NCBI GenBank assembly: GCA_900550285.1
Contig: URRW01000023.1
Location: 1-42,742 of the forward strand
DNA from: an uncultured Lachnospiraceae bacterium
Lineage (GTDB): Bacteria > Bacillota > Clostridia > Lachnospirales > Lachnospiraceae
Direction of reading: 5' to 3'
Length of the DNA stretch: 42,742 bases
The notes below the pieces were generated by a model. It ran no database searches. It was not told where the DNA came from and worked only from the letters and a program-made list of their open reading frames with translations. This document shows, one piece after another, positions 22,576-31,899 of the stretch. Position numbers and translations under genes: made by a program. Numbering within the stretch: the first letter of the stretch is position 1; the number at the start of each line of letters is the position of its first letter.

Positions 22576-23784
22576 GTGAAAACGAAATATCTGGATTTTG
22601 AGGCGCAGCAGTCGGCATATTTGCTGGATTATGACAGAAGACGCATTTTAAACTGCGCGGATACCTTTCAGGAGCTTGCGTCGGTGATGGGGGAAATGAA
22701 CCGGGAAGCGGATGCAGGAAAAGAAAACGAAAGCGACCGGGAGGAGCTTTTGAAGCTGAAACAGGCGAAGGATACGAGAAAGCAGTACGCGGCGCACATG
22801 CGGCAGATGGCGGGGCTGATGCAGTCGGTGGCGGATACGTCGGTGCAGCTGATCCGGCTGGGGGGACGGCAGGAAAAGCAGATTGTGCGCGCGCTGGCGG
22901 GAGAGGGCATTATCGTGCAGGACATTTATCTTCTGCGCGGGCAGGAGGACAGGCTCGAAATTTCCATTTCCGTTTTTCTGCGGCGGGAGAAAAACATGAC
23001 CGTCACGCAGATCGCAGGCTATCTGTCGGTGCTGATGGACATCCGGCTCGTGCCGGAAAAGCGGAATCCTTATTTTATCGGCTGCGAGCCGGTGAGCCTT
23101 TATTTTGAGGAGGAGCCGGAATTTTGCTGCATGACGGCGGCAGCCGTGGCGGTGGAGGAAAACGAGACGGTTTCCGGGGACAGCTATTCCTTTTTTGAAG
23201 AGGACGGCGGGCTGACGATGATCTTGTCGGACGGCGTTGGCTCCGGGGAGAGCGCCTCAAAGGACAGCAGCAGGATCGTGGATCTGACGGAGCGGATTTT
23301 AGACGCGGGGCTGGGGCTTCGGATGGCGGTGCAGCTTCTGGATACGATGGCAGGGGCAGAGGGCGACGAGAGCCGGATGGCGACGCTGGATCTGTGCCGG
23401 ATCGACTTAAAAAAAGCGGAATGCGAGATCGTCAAGGCGGGCGGCGCAGCGACGTTTATCAAGCGTAGGGATCAGGTGGAAAAAATAAGCGGCGCGCGGC
23501 TGCCGCTGGGGATGTTTTCGGACGGGCAGCCGGTTTCCCAGATCAGAAAGCTAAACAGCGGCGACATGATCGTGATGATCTCGGACGGCGTGGTAGAAAA
23601 CTGGGGCGGCGACGGGGAATTTTTGTTTGCGCGCAGGCTTGAAGAGCTGAAAAATTCATCTCCGGTGGATCTGGCGAACAGCCTTTTGCGGTGCGCGATC
23701 GGACAATGCGGGGGAAAGATCCGGGACGACATGACCGTGCTTGTAGCGGGCGTATGGAAGCAGCAGGGCAGGGAAGTCGATTGA
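22576..23784 (+). CDS. spoIIE: SpoIIE-like PP2C phosphatase lacking the membrane domain
   Basis: About 402 residues: a helical region (1-120; RRRILNCADTFQELASVMGEM, coiled coil) and then the PP2C domain with SGDSYSFFEEDGG, ILSDGVGSGESASKDSS, MIVMISDGVVENWGG and RDDMTVLVAGVW. SpoIIE dephosphorylates SpoIIAA and so activates sigma-F in the forespore. Bacillus SpoIIE is about 827 residues with ten N-terminal membrane helices; none are present here or in the leader. The start is GTG at 22576 with AAGGAGG 5 nt upstream. The frame stays open through the palindrome, but that part does not look like protein. The position between divIC and tilS matches Bacillus. Confidence 0.88.
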   Translation: MKTKYLDFEAQQSAYLLDYDRRRILNCADTFQELASVMGEMNREADAGKENESDREELLKLKQAKDTRKQYAAHMRQMAGLMQSVADTSVQLIRLGGRQEKQIVRALAGEGIIVQDIYLLRGQEDRLEISISVFLRREKNMTVTQIAGYLSVLMDIRLVPEKRNPYFIGCEPVSLYFEEEPEFCCMTAAAVAVEENETVSGDSYSFFEEDGGLTMILSDGVGSGESASKDSSRIVDLTERILDAGLGLRMAVQLLDTMAGAEGDESRMATLDLCRIDLKKAECEIVKAGGAATFIKRRDQVEKISGARLPLGMFSDGQPVSQIRKLNSGDMIVMISDGVVENWGGDGEFLFARRLEELKNSSPVDLANSLLRCAIGQCGGKIRDDMTVLVAGVWKQQGREVD

Positions 23785-23856
23785 AAAAAGAAAGGGGACA
23801 TGATAGAGTGTAGGAAAGGACGGATAAATCCATAGAAGGCAGTGACATGAAAGCTT

Positions 23857-25494
23857 ATGATGAGAAAGATTTTTTCCTACATTGAAAAATATGAAATGCT
23901 CCCGCACAATGGAAATATCGTTGCGGGCGTGTCGGGCGGGCCGGATTCGGTCTGCCTGCTTTATATGCTCGTAAGGCTGCGGGACAGGCTGGCAGGACAG
24001 AGGCAGCTGAACCTGCGCGCAGTGCACGTCAATCACGGGCTCAGGGACGAGGCAGGCAGGGACGAGGCGTTTGTGGAAACGCTCTGTGAAAAATGGGGAG
24101 TACCGCTTACGGTGCGCCGCATTGATGTGGACAGGCTGGCGCAGGAGCTGGGAACCGGCTGTGAGGAAGCGGGGCGGCGGGCGCGGTATGAGGCGTTTGA
24201 GGAATGCCTGCGGCGGATGGATGAAGAGGCGGCGGAAAGCGGCTGCGGGGAAGCGGGGCGGCGGGCAGAGGCGCGTTTTAAAGCGCGGGGATGTATTGCG
24301 GTGGCGCACCATCGGGACGACAGGGCGGAGACGTTTCTGTTCCATCTTTTCAGAGGGACAGGGCTGGACGGGATGGCGGGCATCCGTCCCGTGCGGACGA
24401 CAGAAGGCGGCGCGCGCGTGATCCGGCCGCTTCTGGACTGTTCGCGGGCAGAGATCGAGGATTTTTTAAAAAAAGAAGGGATCGGGTGGTGTACGGACGC
24501 GACCAACGCGCAGGAGCTGTATGCAAGAAACCGCATCCGGAACCGCATCCTGCCTTATGCCGAGCGGGAGATCTGTACCGGGGCAGCGCTGCATCTGGCG
24601 CAGGAGGCGGAGCTTTTGATGCGGACGGGGGATTTCGTGCGGGAGTGCACAGGGCAGGCGCTGGAAAGGTGTATGACAGAGATTGAAAATGAGGGGGAGG
24701 AAACGGCGGAGAATCCGGAAAAGCCGGGCGGCAAAAGCGCACGGCGGATCGTCCTCTCCGTGCCAAAGCTTCTGGATGAAGCAGAATTTCTGCGGGAACA
24801 GTGCGTGCGGGAATGCCTTTTGCGGGTCGGGACGGGACGGGATCTGACGGCGGCGCACATCCGGGCGGCGCTGGCGCTTTCGCAGCCTTCGTGCCGGAGC
24901 GGGAAAAGGCTGCGGCTTCCGGCGTGCCGGGCAGAGGCAGCGCGGGAGTTTGACAGGCTGGTGTTTACGCGGATTTTGCCGGCGGGCAGCAGGCAGGGCA
25001 GCGGGGAGGGGACGCAGGCGTTGGCGGACGGGGAGAAGCCGGATGGCCAGGCGGTTTTTCCGGTGCCGGAGCAGGACGCGGCGTTTTTTGTGCCGGGGCT
25101 TGGAAGGGTGTGCGTGCGGTTTTTGGAGATCGGGGCGCAGACGGGGGAAAAAGGCGCGGAAAATGCGGATTTTTTCAAAAATATCCCGCAAAAGAAGTAT
25201 ACGAAATGGTTTGACTATGATAAAATAATACAATCTGCCGTATTTCGTACACGGCGCGGCGGGGATTATCTGACGATTGATGATATTTTTTCAAAAAAAA
25301 GTCTGAAAAAGTATATGATCGAGCAGAAGATCCCGGCAGGAGAGCGCGGCAGTCTGCCTGTTCTGGCAGACGGGGAGCATATTATGTGGATTCCGGGATA
25401 CCGGATGAGCACGGCGTACCGGGTGAGCGAAAGGACGGCTGTTGTGATGGAGATCAAGATTGAAGATACCAAGGAGGAAAACGAAAATGGCTGA
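23857..25494 (+). CDS. tilS: tRNA(Ile)-lysidine synthetase TilS
   Basis: A 545-residue ATP-dependent enzyme that turns the wobble C34 of tRNA-Ile(CAU) into lysidine. The PP-loop SGGPDSVCLLYML is at about residues 25-37, then AVHVNHGLRDEA, IAVAHHRDDRAETFLFH and RNRIRNRILPY. The C-terminal domain has PAGERGSLPVLADGEHIMWIPGYRM. It is long for the family. A segment at about 100-145 has CEEAGRRAR and CGEAGRRAE, a near-exact in-frame direct repeat 84 bp apart, so about 25 residues look inserted. A second ATG lies one codon after the first. It overlaps hpt by 8 nt. Confidence 0.92.
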   Translation: MMRKIFSYIEKYEMLPHNGNIVAGVSGGPDSVCLLYMLVRLRDRLAGQRQLNLRAVHVNHGLRDEAGRDEAFVETLCEKWGVPLTVRRIDVDRLAQELGTGCEEAGRRARYEAFEECLRRMDEEAAESGCGEAGRRAEARFKARGCIAVAHHRDDRAETFLFHLFRGTGLDGMAGIRPVRTTEGGARVIRPLLDCSRAEIEDFLKKEGIGWCTDATNAQELYARNRIRNRILPYAEREICTGAALHLAQEAELLMRTGDFVRECTGQALERCMTEIENEGEETAENPEKPGGKSARRIVLSVPKLLDEAEFLREQCVRECLLRVGTGRDLTAAHIRAALALSQPSCRSGKRLRLPACRAEAAREFDRLVFTRILPAGSRQGSGEGTQALADGEKPDGQAVFPVPEQDAAFFVPGLGRVCVRFLEIGAQTGEKGAENADFFKNIPQKKYTKWFDYDKIIQSAVFRTRRGGDYLTIDDIFSKKSLKKYMIEQKIPAGERGSLPVLADGEHIMWIPGYRMSTAYRVSERTAVVMEIKIEDTKEENENG

Positions 25495-26011
25495 AAGAAT
25501 CGAAGTGCTGCTGACAGAAAAAGAGGTGGACGAGCGCATTCAGGCGATCGGCGAACAGATCAGCAGGGATTATGAGGGCAGACAGGTGCATCTTGTATGC
25601 GTATTGAAGGGCGGAAGCTTTTTCATGTGCGAGCTGGCAAAGCGGATCACCGTGCCCGTGTCTTTGGATTTCATGTCCGTATCCAGCTACGGCAGCGACA
25701 CAAAGTCCAGCGGCGTGATCAAGATCGTGAAGGATCTGGACGATTCCATCAAAGGAAAGGACGTGCTCGTTGTGGAGGACATCGTGGATTCCGGACGCAC
25801 GCTCAGCTACCTTTTGGAGCTGTTAAAGGGAAGAGGCCCCAAGAGCATGGCGCTGTGCACGCTGCTTGACAAGCCGGAGCGCCGCGTGGTGGACGTAAAC
25901 GTGGACTATACGGGCTTCCAGATCCCGGACGAATTTGTGGTAGGATACGGTCTGGACTATGACCAGCGCTACCGGAACCTTCCTTATATCGGAGTGGTTA
26001 AGTTCGATTAA
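25487..26011 (+). CDS. hpt: Hypoxanthine phosphoribosyltransferase
   Basis: A 174-residue type I phosphoribosyltransferase. The PRPP-binding motif is VLVVEDIVDSGRTLSYL, preceded by the flexible loop SSYGSDTKSSG, with LCTLLDKPERR and VGYGLDYDQRYRNLPYIGV at the end. It salvages hypoxanthine and guanine to IMP and GMP. The ATG at 25487 has AAGGAGG upstream and overlaps the end of tilS. The tilS-hpt-ftsH order is conserved in Bacillota. Confidence 0.95.
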   Translation: MAERIEVLLTEKEVDERIQAIGEQISRDYEGRQVHLVCVLKGGSFFMCELAKRITVPVSLDFMSVSSYGSDTKSSGVIKIVKDLDDSIKGKDVLVVEDIVDSGRTLSYLLELLKGRGPKSMALCTLLDKPERRVVDVNVDYTGFQIPDEFVVGYGLDYDQRYRNLPYIGVVKFD

Positions 26012-26047
26012 AAAAAATAATGCAGGCTTATGCCGAAGGAGGATGCA

Positions 26048-27889
26048 GTGAACAAAAACGGCAGAGGATTCAATCTGGTGTTTTCCCTTCTGCTCGTCAT
26101 TCTTCTGATTTTCTGGTTCTCGGGGACACTGCAGAGGATGGAGGATACCTGCACGCAGGAGGAATTTCATCAGCTGCTGGATGAGGGGCAGATCTCAGGG
26201 GCAGTGGTGATCCAGAACCGGGAGGTGCCGACAGGCTCCATACAGATGAATTTAAAAACGGGCGACGAAAAGGTGCTCGTAGTATCGGACATCAATCCGG
26301 TTTTAGAAGAGCTGGAAAGCGCCGGGGTAACGACGCTGATCCGGGATGTGCCGGGTGAAAACGTATTTATGACGTCGATTTTGCCTGCGCTCATTATGGT
26401 GGGCGGCGTGCTTTTGATCTTTATGATGATGAACGCGCAAAACGCTCAGGCAAACGGCGGCGGGAAAATGATGAACTTCGGGAAGAGCCGCGCGCGCATG
26501 AGCATGGCGGGAGAGACGAAGATCACGTTAAAGGACGTTGCCGGGCTGAAGGAGGAAAAGGAGGATCTGCAGGAGATCGTGGATTTTTTGCGCGATCCCG
26601 CGAAGTTTACAAAGATCGGCGCGCGGATTCCCAAGGGCGTGCTTTTGGAGGGCCCTCCGGGAACGGGTAAGACACTTCTGGCAAAGGCGATCGCCGGAGA
26701 AGCGAACGTGCCGTTTTTCTCCATTTCGGGTTCGGATTTTGTGGAGATGTTCGTCGGCGTGGGCGCGTCCCGCGTGCGCGATCTGTTTGCGGAGGCAAAG
26801 CGCAACGCTCCCTGTATCGTATTTATTGACGAGATCGACGCGGTGGCAAGACGCCGCGGGACGGGTATGGGCGGCGGCCACGACGAGCGCGAGCAGACCT
26901 TGAACCAGATGCTTGTGGAAATGGACGGCTTCGGCGTCAACGAAGGGATCATCGTGATGGCGGCGACGAACCGGGTGGACATCCTCGATCCCGCGATCAT
27001 GCGTCCGGGACGGTTTGACAGAAAGATCAGCGTCGGGCTGCCGGATGTGGGAGGCCGCGAGGCGATCTTAAAGGTTCATGCAAAAAACAAGCCTCTCGGG
27101 GACAACGTGGATTTAAAGCAGGTGGCGCAGACGACGGCGGGCTTTACCGGCGCGGATCTGGAAAACCTGCTGAACGAGGCGGCGATCATGGCGGCAAAGC
27201 AGGAGCGCAGCTTTATCGCTCAGGAGGACATCAAGGGCGCGTTTGTAAAGGTCGGCATCGGCACGGAGAAAAAGAGCAGGATCATTTCCGATAAGGAGAA
27301 AAGGATCACGGCGTATCACGAATCCGGCCATGCGATCCTCTTCCATGTGCTGCCGGACGTCGGACCGGTTTACTCCGTTTCGATCATTCCCACAGGCCCC
27401 GGCGCGGCGGGCTACACGATGCCCCTGCCGGAGCGCGATGAGATGTTTATGACAAAGGGGCAGATGGAGCAGGAGATCATGGTTTCCCTCGGCGGGCGCA
27501 TTGCGGAGGAGCTGATTTTTGACGACATCACGACGGGCGCTTCCAGCGACATCAAAAAGGCGACGCAGATCGCCAGAAAGATGGTGACGCGCTACGGGAT
27601 GTCTGAGAACGTGGGCGTGATCTGCTATGACGATGATGACGACGAGGTATTTATCGGACGGGATCTGGCGCATGCAAAATCGCACAGCGAGCTGATCAGC
27701 GGCGAGATCGACCGCGAGGTGCGCCGCATCATTGACGATTGCTATGCGAAGGCGAAGGGGCTGATCCTGCAGCATATGGACGTGCTCCATAAAAGCTCGG
27801 AGCTTCTTCTGAAAAAGGAAAAGCTGAATCGTACAGAATTTGAGGCGCTTTTTGAAAAAACGCCGGAATCATTTTTTGAAAACGTATAA
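26048..27889 (+). CDS. ftsH: ATP-dependent zinc metalloprotease FtsH
   Basis: About 613 residues. Two membrane helices (about 8-25 and 105-125) flank an extracytoplasmic domain, then an AAA ATPase with Walker A GPPGTGKT, Walker B CIVFIDEIDA and an arginine-finger region MRPGRFDRKI. The C-terminal zinc protease has HESGHA as HExxH. It degrades misfolded membrane and regulatory proteins; in Bacillus it is needed for sporulation. I prefer the GTG at 26048 because AAGGAGG is 5 nt upstream; the ATG at 26030 (in frame, six residues longer) has no RBS. Confidence 0.95.
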   Translation: MNKNGRGFNLVFSLLLVILLIFWFSGTLQRMEDTCTQEEFHQLLDEGQISGAVVIQNREVPTGSIQMNLKTGDEKVLVVSDINPVLEELESAGVTTLIRDVPGENVFMTSILPALIMVGGVLLIFMMMNAQNAQANGGGKMMNFGKSRARMSMAGETKITLKDVAGLKEEKEDLQEIVDFLRDPAKFTKIGARIPKGVLLEGPPGTGKTLLAKAIAGEANVPFFSISGSDFVEMFVGVGASRVRDLFAEAKRNAPCIVFIDEIDAVARRRGTGMGGGHDEREQTLNQMLVEMDGFGVNEGIIVMAATNRVDILDPAIMRPGRFDRKISVGLPDVGGREAILKVHAKNKPLGDNVDLKQVAQTTAGFTGADLENLLNEAAIMAAKQERSFIAQEDIKGAFVKVGIGTEKKSRIISDKEKRITAYHESGHAILFHVLPDVGPVYSVSIIPTGPGAAGYTMPLPERDEMFMTKGQMEQEIMVSLGGRIAEELIFDDITTGASSDIKKATQIARKMVTRYGMSENVGVICYDDDDDEVFIGRDLAHAKSHSELISGEIDREVRRIIDDCYAKAKGLILQHMDVLHKSSELLLKKEKLNRTEFEALFEKTPESFFENV

Positions 27890-27980
27890 ATGAGATCTGA
27901 AAAACGTAAAAAGTGCGCGGATTTAGTGAAAGTGCATAAAATAGCCACACAGTTTTTGTAATATTCGTGATTTTCGGGTA

Positions 27981-28110
27981 TGTACAAACGGGGGCGGTTC
28001 TGGTATTATACTACTTGTAACCCCCCCAATACATTATATAGTTTTTTGCTATACCCCATAAGAAGAAATACCTTCTCTGAAAGAGACAGTCGAAAGGCTG
28101 TCTTTTTTTC
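27981..28110 (+). promoter_or_regulatory. Promoter plus early terminator upstream of the GH13 gene (possible attenuator or small RNA)
   Basis: TGTACA (27981-27986), 17 bp, TATTAT (28004-28009). A terminator stands about 75 nt downstream of the likely start: AGACAGTC (28085-28092), loop GAAA, GGCTGTCT (28097-28104), then a T-run to 28110. Between them lie ACCCCCCC and AT-rich sequence. A second promoter could lie at 28115-28140. No known riboswitch is recognised. This covers the gap 27890-28195, which holds no gene. Confidence 0.5.
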
Positions 28111-28195
28111 TGCTTGCTATCCGGGGCATTCTAGTATAGAATTATTTAGGGAAATGCTGATTTATCAGCGTTTTCTTTGATAAGGAGTTGAAGGA

Positions 28196-30337
28196 ATGGC
28201 TTATAATCGCTTATTCAGGGATCAGCAGTATTTAAACGAGATGAGGCCCGTATTCAGCAAGAGGGCGCTTTTCAGCGATACAACAGAAAATTTTGTAACA
28301 CCGGCCGAGCCAGCAGCGTACAGCAGAGTGAAGATTTCATTCCGCTCGAAGAGAAGCAATATCGACCGGGTTTTTTTAGTGTGCAAAGGACAGAGGCATC
28401 TGATGTTTAAGGAGTCCTCGGATGAAGAGTTTGATTATTATGAAGGAAAGATCCAGCTGGACGATGAAAAGATCAGCTGGTATTTTGAAATCCAGGCAGG
28501 CGCGATCGTGTGCTATTATGATTTCCGGGGCGTGGTAAAAAAGCCGGATGAGCACTACAATTTTACCCTGATCCCGGATTTTGACACGCCGGATTGGGCG
28601 AAGGGCGCGGTGATGTACCAGATTTATGTGGATCGGTTCTGCAACGGCGACCCGTCGAACGACGTGGTAAACGACGAATATCATTACATCGGGCAGAAGG
28701 CGCGGCATGTGGACGACTGGTACCGTTACCCGGAGACGATGGACGTGAGGAATTTTTACGGCGGCGACTTACAGGGCGTTCTGGATAAGATGGATTATCT
28801 GGAAAGCCTTGGCGTGGAGGTCATCTATTTTAATCCGCTGTTTGTGTCCCCGTCGAACCACAAATATGACATTCAGGATTATGACCATATCGACCCCCAT
28901 TACGGAAAGATCGTCGCAGACGGCGGCAGGGTTTTGGAAAACTGGGAGACGGACAATACCCATGCGGAGCGTTATATCCGCAGGGTGACGGATCCGGCGA
29001 ATCTGGAAGCGAGCGATGAAATGCTCGTCAAGGTGATAGAGGAGGCGCACCGGCGCGGGATGAAGGTTATTCTGGACGGCGTGTTCAACCACTGCGGCTC
29101 CTTTAACAAGTGGATCGACCGGGAGCGGATCTATGAGAACCAGCCCGGCTATGAAAAGGGCGCGTATATTGCGGCGGACAGCCCGTATCACGGATATTTT
29201 AAGTTCCACGACGAGAACCGTTTCCCGTACAATCCGACCTATGACGGCTGGTGGGGGCACGACACGCTGCCAAAGCTCAATTACGAAGGCTCACGGCAGT
29301 TGGAGGACTACATTTTATATATTGCGAAAAAATGGGTTTCCCCGCCGTTTTGCGCGGACGGCTGGCGGCTGGACGTGGCGGCGGATCTGGGACATTCGCC
29401 GGAATATAACCACCGTTTCTGGAAAAAATTCCGCGACGCGGTGCGCGAGGCAAATCCGGACGCGCTTATTCTGGCAGAGCATTACGGCGACCCTTCCGGG
29501 TGGCTGCAGGGCGACCAGTGGGATACCGTGATGAATTACGATGCGTTTATGGAGCCTGTGAGCTGGTTTTTGACGGGAATGGAGAAGCACAGCGACGATT
29601 TCAGGCAGGATCTTTTAGGGAATGCGGACAGCTTCTGGGGCGCGATGTCCTATCACGGGGCGAATATGGCGATGCCCTCGTGGCTGACGGCGATGAACGA
29701 GCTTTCCAACCATGACCATTCGCGGTTTTTGACGCGGACGAATCACCGGGTGGGAAGGACGAACAGCCTTGGGCCGGAGGCGGCAGATCAGGACGTGAAC
29801 CCGGCGGTATTTATGGAGGCGGTCATGATGCAGATGACGTGGCCGGGCGCGCCTACGGTGTATTACGGCGACGAGGCGGGCGTGTGCGGGTTTACCGATC
29901 CCGACAACCGGCGGACGTATCCGTGGGGCAGGGAAAACCATAAGCTGATCGATTTTCACCGGGAGATCATCCGCATCCACCGGGAGAATCCGGAATTTAA
30001 AACCGGTTCGACCAAATGGCTTGGCTCTGATTATAATTTTATCGCCTACGGGCGCTTTACAAAAAGAAGGCACAGCGCAGTTTTGATCAACAACAACGAC
30101 TGCGAGGTAACAAAGGAAGTATCCGTGTGGGAGTTGGGAATCCCGATGAGCGGGACGATGAAGCGGTTGATCCTGACAGGGGAAAAAGGGTTCGATGTCA
30201 AGGAGGAGGAAATCGAGGTGACGGCGGGCAGGGTGCGCGTGACGATGCCCAAAACGTCTGCGATGATCCTGCAGCATGTGGATTCGCAGGAGCGCTTCTG
30301 GGAAAAGCAGAAGGTGCGCAAAAGCTTTTACGGTTAA
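28196..30337 (+). CDS. GH13 alpha-glucan hydrolase (neopullulanase/maltogenic amylase-like)
   Basis: A 713-residue cytoplasmic protein (no signal peptide). An N-terminal beta-sandwich similar to CBM34 (about 1-125) is followed by a GH13 (beta/alpha)8 barrel starting WAKGAVMYQIYVDRFCNGD. Catalytic residues: nucleophile Asp in ADGWRLDVAAD, acid/base Glu in LILAEHYGDP, and the transition-state Asp in SNHDHSRF. A C-terminal beta domain follows. Neopullulanase-type enzymes cut alpha-1,4 (and some alpha-1,6) bonds in maltodextrins, pullulan or cyclodextrins taken into the cell. RBS AAGGAG. No sugar transporter lies beside it. Confidence 0.92.
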   Translation: MAYNRLFRDQQYLNEMRPVFSKRALFSDTTENFVTPAEPAAYSRVKISFRSKRSNIDRVFLVCKGQRHLMFKESSDEEFDYYEGKIQLDDEKISWYFEIQAGAIVCYYDFRGVVKKPDEHYNFTLIPDFDTPDWAKGAVMYQIYVDRFCNGDPSNDVVNDEYHYIGQKARHVDDWYRYPETMDVRNFYGGDLQGVLDKMDYLESLGVEVIYFNPLFVSPSNHKYDIQDYDHIDPHYGKIVADGGRVLENWETDNTHAERYIRRVTDPANLEASDEMLVKVIEEAHRRGMKVILDGVFNHCGSFNKWIDRERIYENQPGYEKGAYIAADSPYHGYFKFHDENRFPYNPTYDGWWGHDTLPKLNYEGSRQLEDYILYIAKKWVSPPFCADGWRLDVAADLGHSPEYNHRFWKKFRDAVREANPDALILAEHYGDPSGWLQGDQWDTVMNYDAFMEPVSWFLTGMEKHSDDFRQDLLGNADSFWGAMSYHGANMAMPSWLTAMNELSNHDHSRFLTRTNHRVGRTNSLGPEAADQDVNPAVFMEAVMMQMTWPGAPTVYYGDEAGVCGFTDPDNRRTYPWGRENHKLIDFHREIIRIHRENPEFKTGSTKWLGSDYNFIAYGRFTKRRHSAVLINNNDCEVTKEVSVWELGIPMSGTMKRLILTGEKGFDVKEEEIEVTAGRVRVTMPKTSAMILQHVDSQERFWEKQKVRKSFYG

Positions 30338-30376
30338 GGGAAAGGAGCGTGCCGCAGACTGTCGGGGCGCGGCAAA

Positions 30377-31030
30377 ATGAGGGAAGAGATGGAACGGGTG
30401 ATCGGCTATTTTAAAAAGATCGGCTGGCGGCGGTTTGCCGTCATGCTGGCGGGAAATGTATTCCTCGGAATGGGGATCAGCATTTTCAAGCTTTCGGGCA
30501 TGGGGACGGATCCGAACAGCGGCATGGTAATGGCGCTGGCGGACTGCGCAGGCATCGCCTATCAGCATTTTTTGGTGCTGTTTAATATCGGGCTGTTTGT
30601 GATCGAGCTGGCGTTCGGACGGTATCTGATCGGGGTAGGCACGGTCGTAAACGCGTGCCTTTTGGGCTATATTGTGACGTTTTTTTATGAGCTGTGGGTT
30701 AAGCTGTGGGGCGTGCCGGGCAGCTTCGGGATCCGGCTTTTGCTGGTGTGTATCGGCGTGGTCGTGATCAGCTTTGGCGTGTCGATGTACCAGACTGCGG
30801 ACGCGGGCGTTGCGCCGTGGGACAGCCTTTCGCTGATCCTGACAAAGCGCGTGCCGAAGATTTCCTATTTCTGGCACAGGATCTTCACGGACGTGCTGGC
30901 GGTGATCGTTTCCATGATTGCAGGAGGCGTTGTGGGCATCGGGACCGCCGTGTGTGCGCTGGGGCTTGGGCCTGTGGTGCAGTTTTTTAACCGGACGGTT
31001 TCGGAGAAGCTGGTGGAGAAAAAAGCGTAA
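30377..31030 (+). CDS. YczE/YyaS/YitT-family membrane protein
   Basis: A 217-residue protein with five or six membrane segments (FAVMLAGNVFLGMGISIF, FLVLFNIGLFVIELAFG, VVNACLLGYIVTFFY, LLLVCIGVVVISFGVSMY, FTDVLAVIVSMIAGG). It has the family marks GMGTDPNSG in the first half and DAGVAPWDSL in the second. YczE-like proteins have no established transport substrate. It lies 39 nt after the GH13 gene with GGAAAGGAG well upstream of the ATG, so it may be co-transcribed. Confidence 0.85.
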   Translation: MREEMERVIGYFKKIGWRRFAVMLAGNVFLGMGISIFKLSGMGTDPNSGMVMALADCAGIAYQHFLVLFNIGLFVIELAFGRYLIGVGTVVNACLLGYIVTFFYELWVKLWGVPGSFGIRLLLVCIGVVVISFGVSMYQTADAGVAPWDSLSLILTKRVPKISYFWHRIFTDVLAVIVSMIAGGVVGIGTAVCALGLGPVVQFFNRTVSEKLVEKKA

Positions 31031-31046
31031 TAGGGATTGTGGAAAC

Positions 31047-31083
31047 GGGGGCTGCGCGGGATGTGCGGCTCCCATATTTTTTT
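31047..31083 (+). terminator. Terminator after the YczE-like gene
   Basis: GGGGGCTGCGC (31047-31057) pairs with GTGCGGCTCCC (31063-31073), 11 pairs including G-U pairs, followed by ATATTTTTTT. Confidence 0.7.
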
Positions 31084-31100
31084 ACGGGCAGGGAGGAATT

Positions 31101-31874
31101 ATGATAAAACTGGCGGCAAGCGATATTGACGGAACGCTTTTGCAGGGCGGCAAAAAAGAAATAGACAAGGCGGTGTTTGAACAGATCCGGCGGCTGAAAA
31201 AGAAGGGCGTGTTATTTGCAGCGGCGAGCGGGCGGCAGTATACGAGCCTGCGCAGGCTGTTTGCGCCGGTGGCGGACGACATCGTTTATGTGTGCGAAAA
31301 CGGGGCGATCGTTTACCGGGACGGGCAGATCGCCGGAAAACGCCCGATGGAGCGGGAGGCGGCGGAACGGCTTATCGCACAGATTCAGGGGCATGAGGAC
31401 ATGGAGGTGCTCATTTCCGGGGCGGATACGAGCTATATGATGCCGAAGCGGCAGGATTATCTGGATCATATTCGATATTTTGTGGGAAATAATATCACAC
31501 AGATCGGCTCTGTTGAAGAAATCCGGGAGGACATCCTGAAGGTGGCGGCATATTGCAGAAGCGGCGCGGCTGGGTATGACAGGGCGTTCGGGGATCCGTG
31601 GCGCAGGTCGGTGAACGTGGCGCTTTCCGGCGAAAAGTGGCTGGATTTTACGGTGGCAGACAAGGGCTGGGGATTAAAAGAGCTGTGCCAGACGCTGGGG
31701 ATAAGCATGGAGGAAACGATTGCTTTCGGGGATAATTTCAACGATCTTCCGATGCTGGAAAGCTCCGGGCATCCGTGGATCATCAGAGGGTCTGCGCTGG
31801 AAGCGGCGGGCTGGGGCGGCAAAAACGGGTTTGCGGTAACAGAGCGGGTGGAAACCGTGCTGGCGGGGCTGTGA
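31101..31874 (+). CDS. Cof-type HAD-superfamily phosphatase
   Basis: A 257-residue HAD hydrolase: motif I ASDIDGTLLQGG (nucleophile Asp near residue 8), motif II in FAAASGRQYTSLRRL, motif III lysine in ADKGWGLKELC, and motif IV AFGDNFNDLPML. The size and C2-type cap fit the Cof/YidA group, which removes phosphate from sugar phosphates, nucleotides or flavin cofactors. The ATG at 31101 has GGGAGGAATT upstream. The palindrome at 31900 begins 25 nt after its stop. Confidence 0.93.
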   Translation: MIKLAASDIDGTLLQGGKKEIDKAVFEQIRRLKKKGVLFAAASGRQYTSLRRLFAPVADDIVYVCENGAIVYRDGQIAGKRPMEREAAERLIAQIQGHEDMEVLISGADTSYMMPKRQDYLDHIRYFVGNNITQIGSVEEIREDILKVAAYCRSGAAGYDRAFGDPWRRSVNVALSGEKWLDFTVADKGWGLKELCQTLGISMEETIAFGDNFNDLPMLESSGHPWIIRGSALEAAGWGGKNGFAVTERVETVLAGL

Positions 31875-31899
31875 CAATCCGGAGGCGTAGGGCAGGGGA

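Noticed and set aside
29615..31075. Long minus-strand open frame opposite the GH13 and YczE-like genes
   Set aside because: It is opposite two well-supported genes, is rich in His/Pro/Arg, and is a typical shadow of GC-rich coding sequence.
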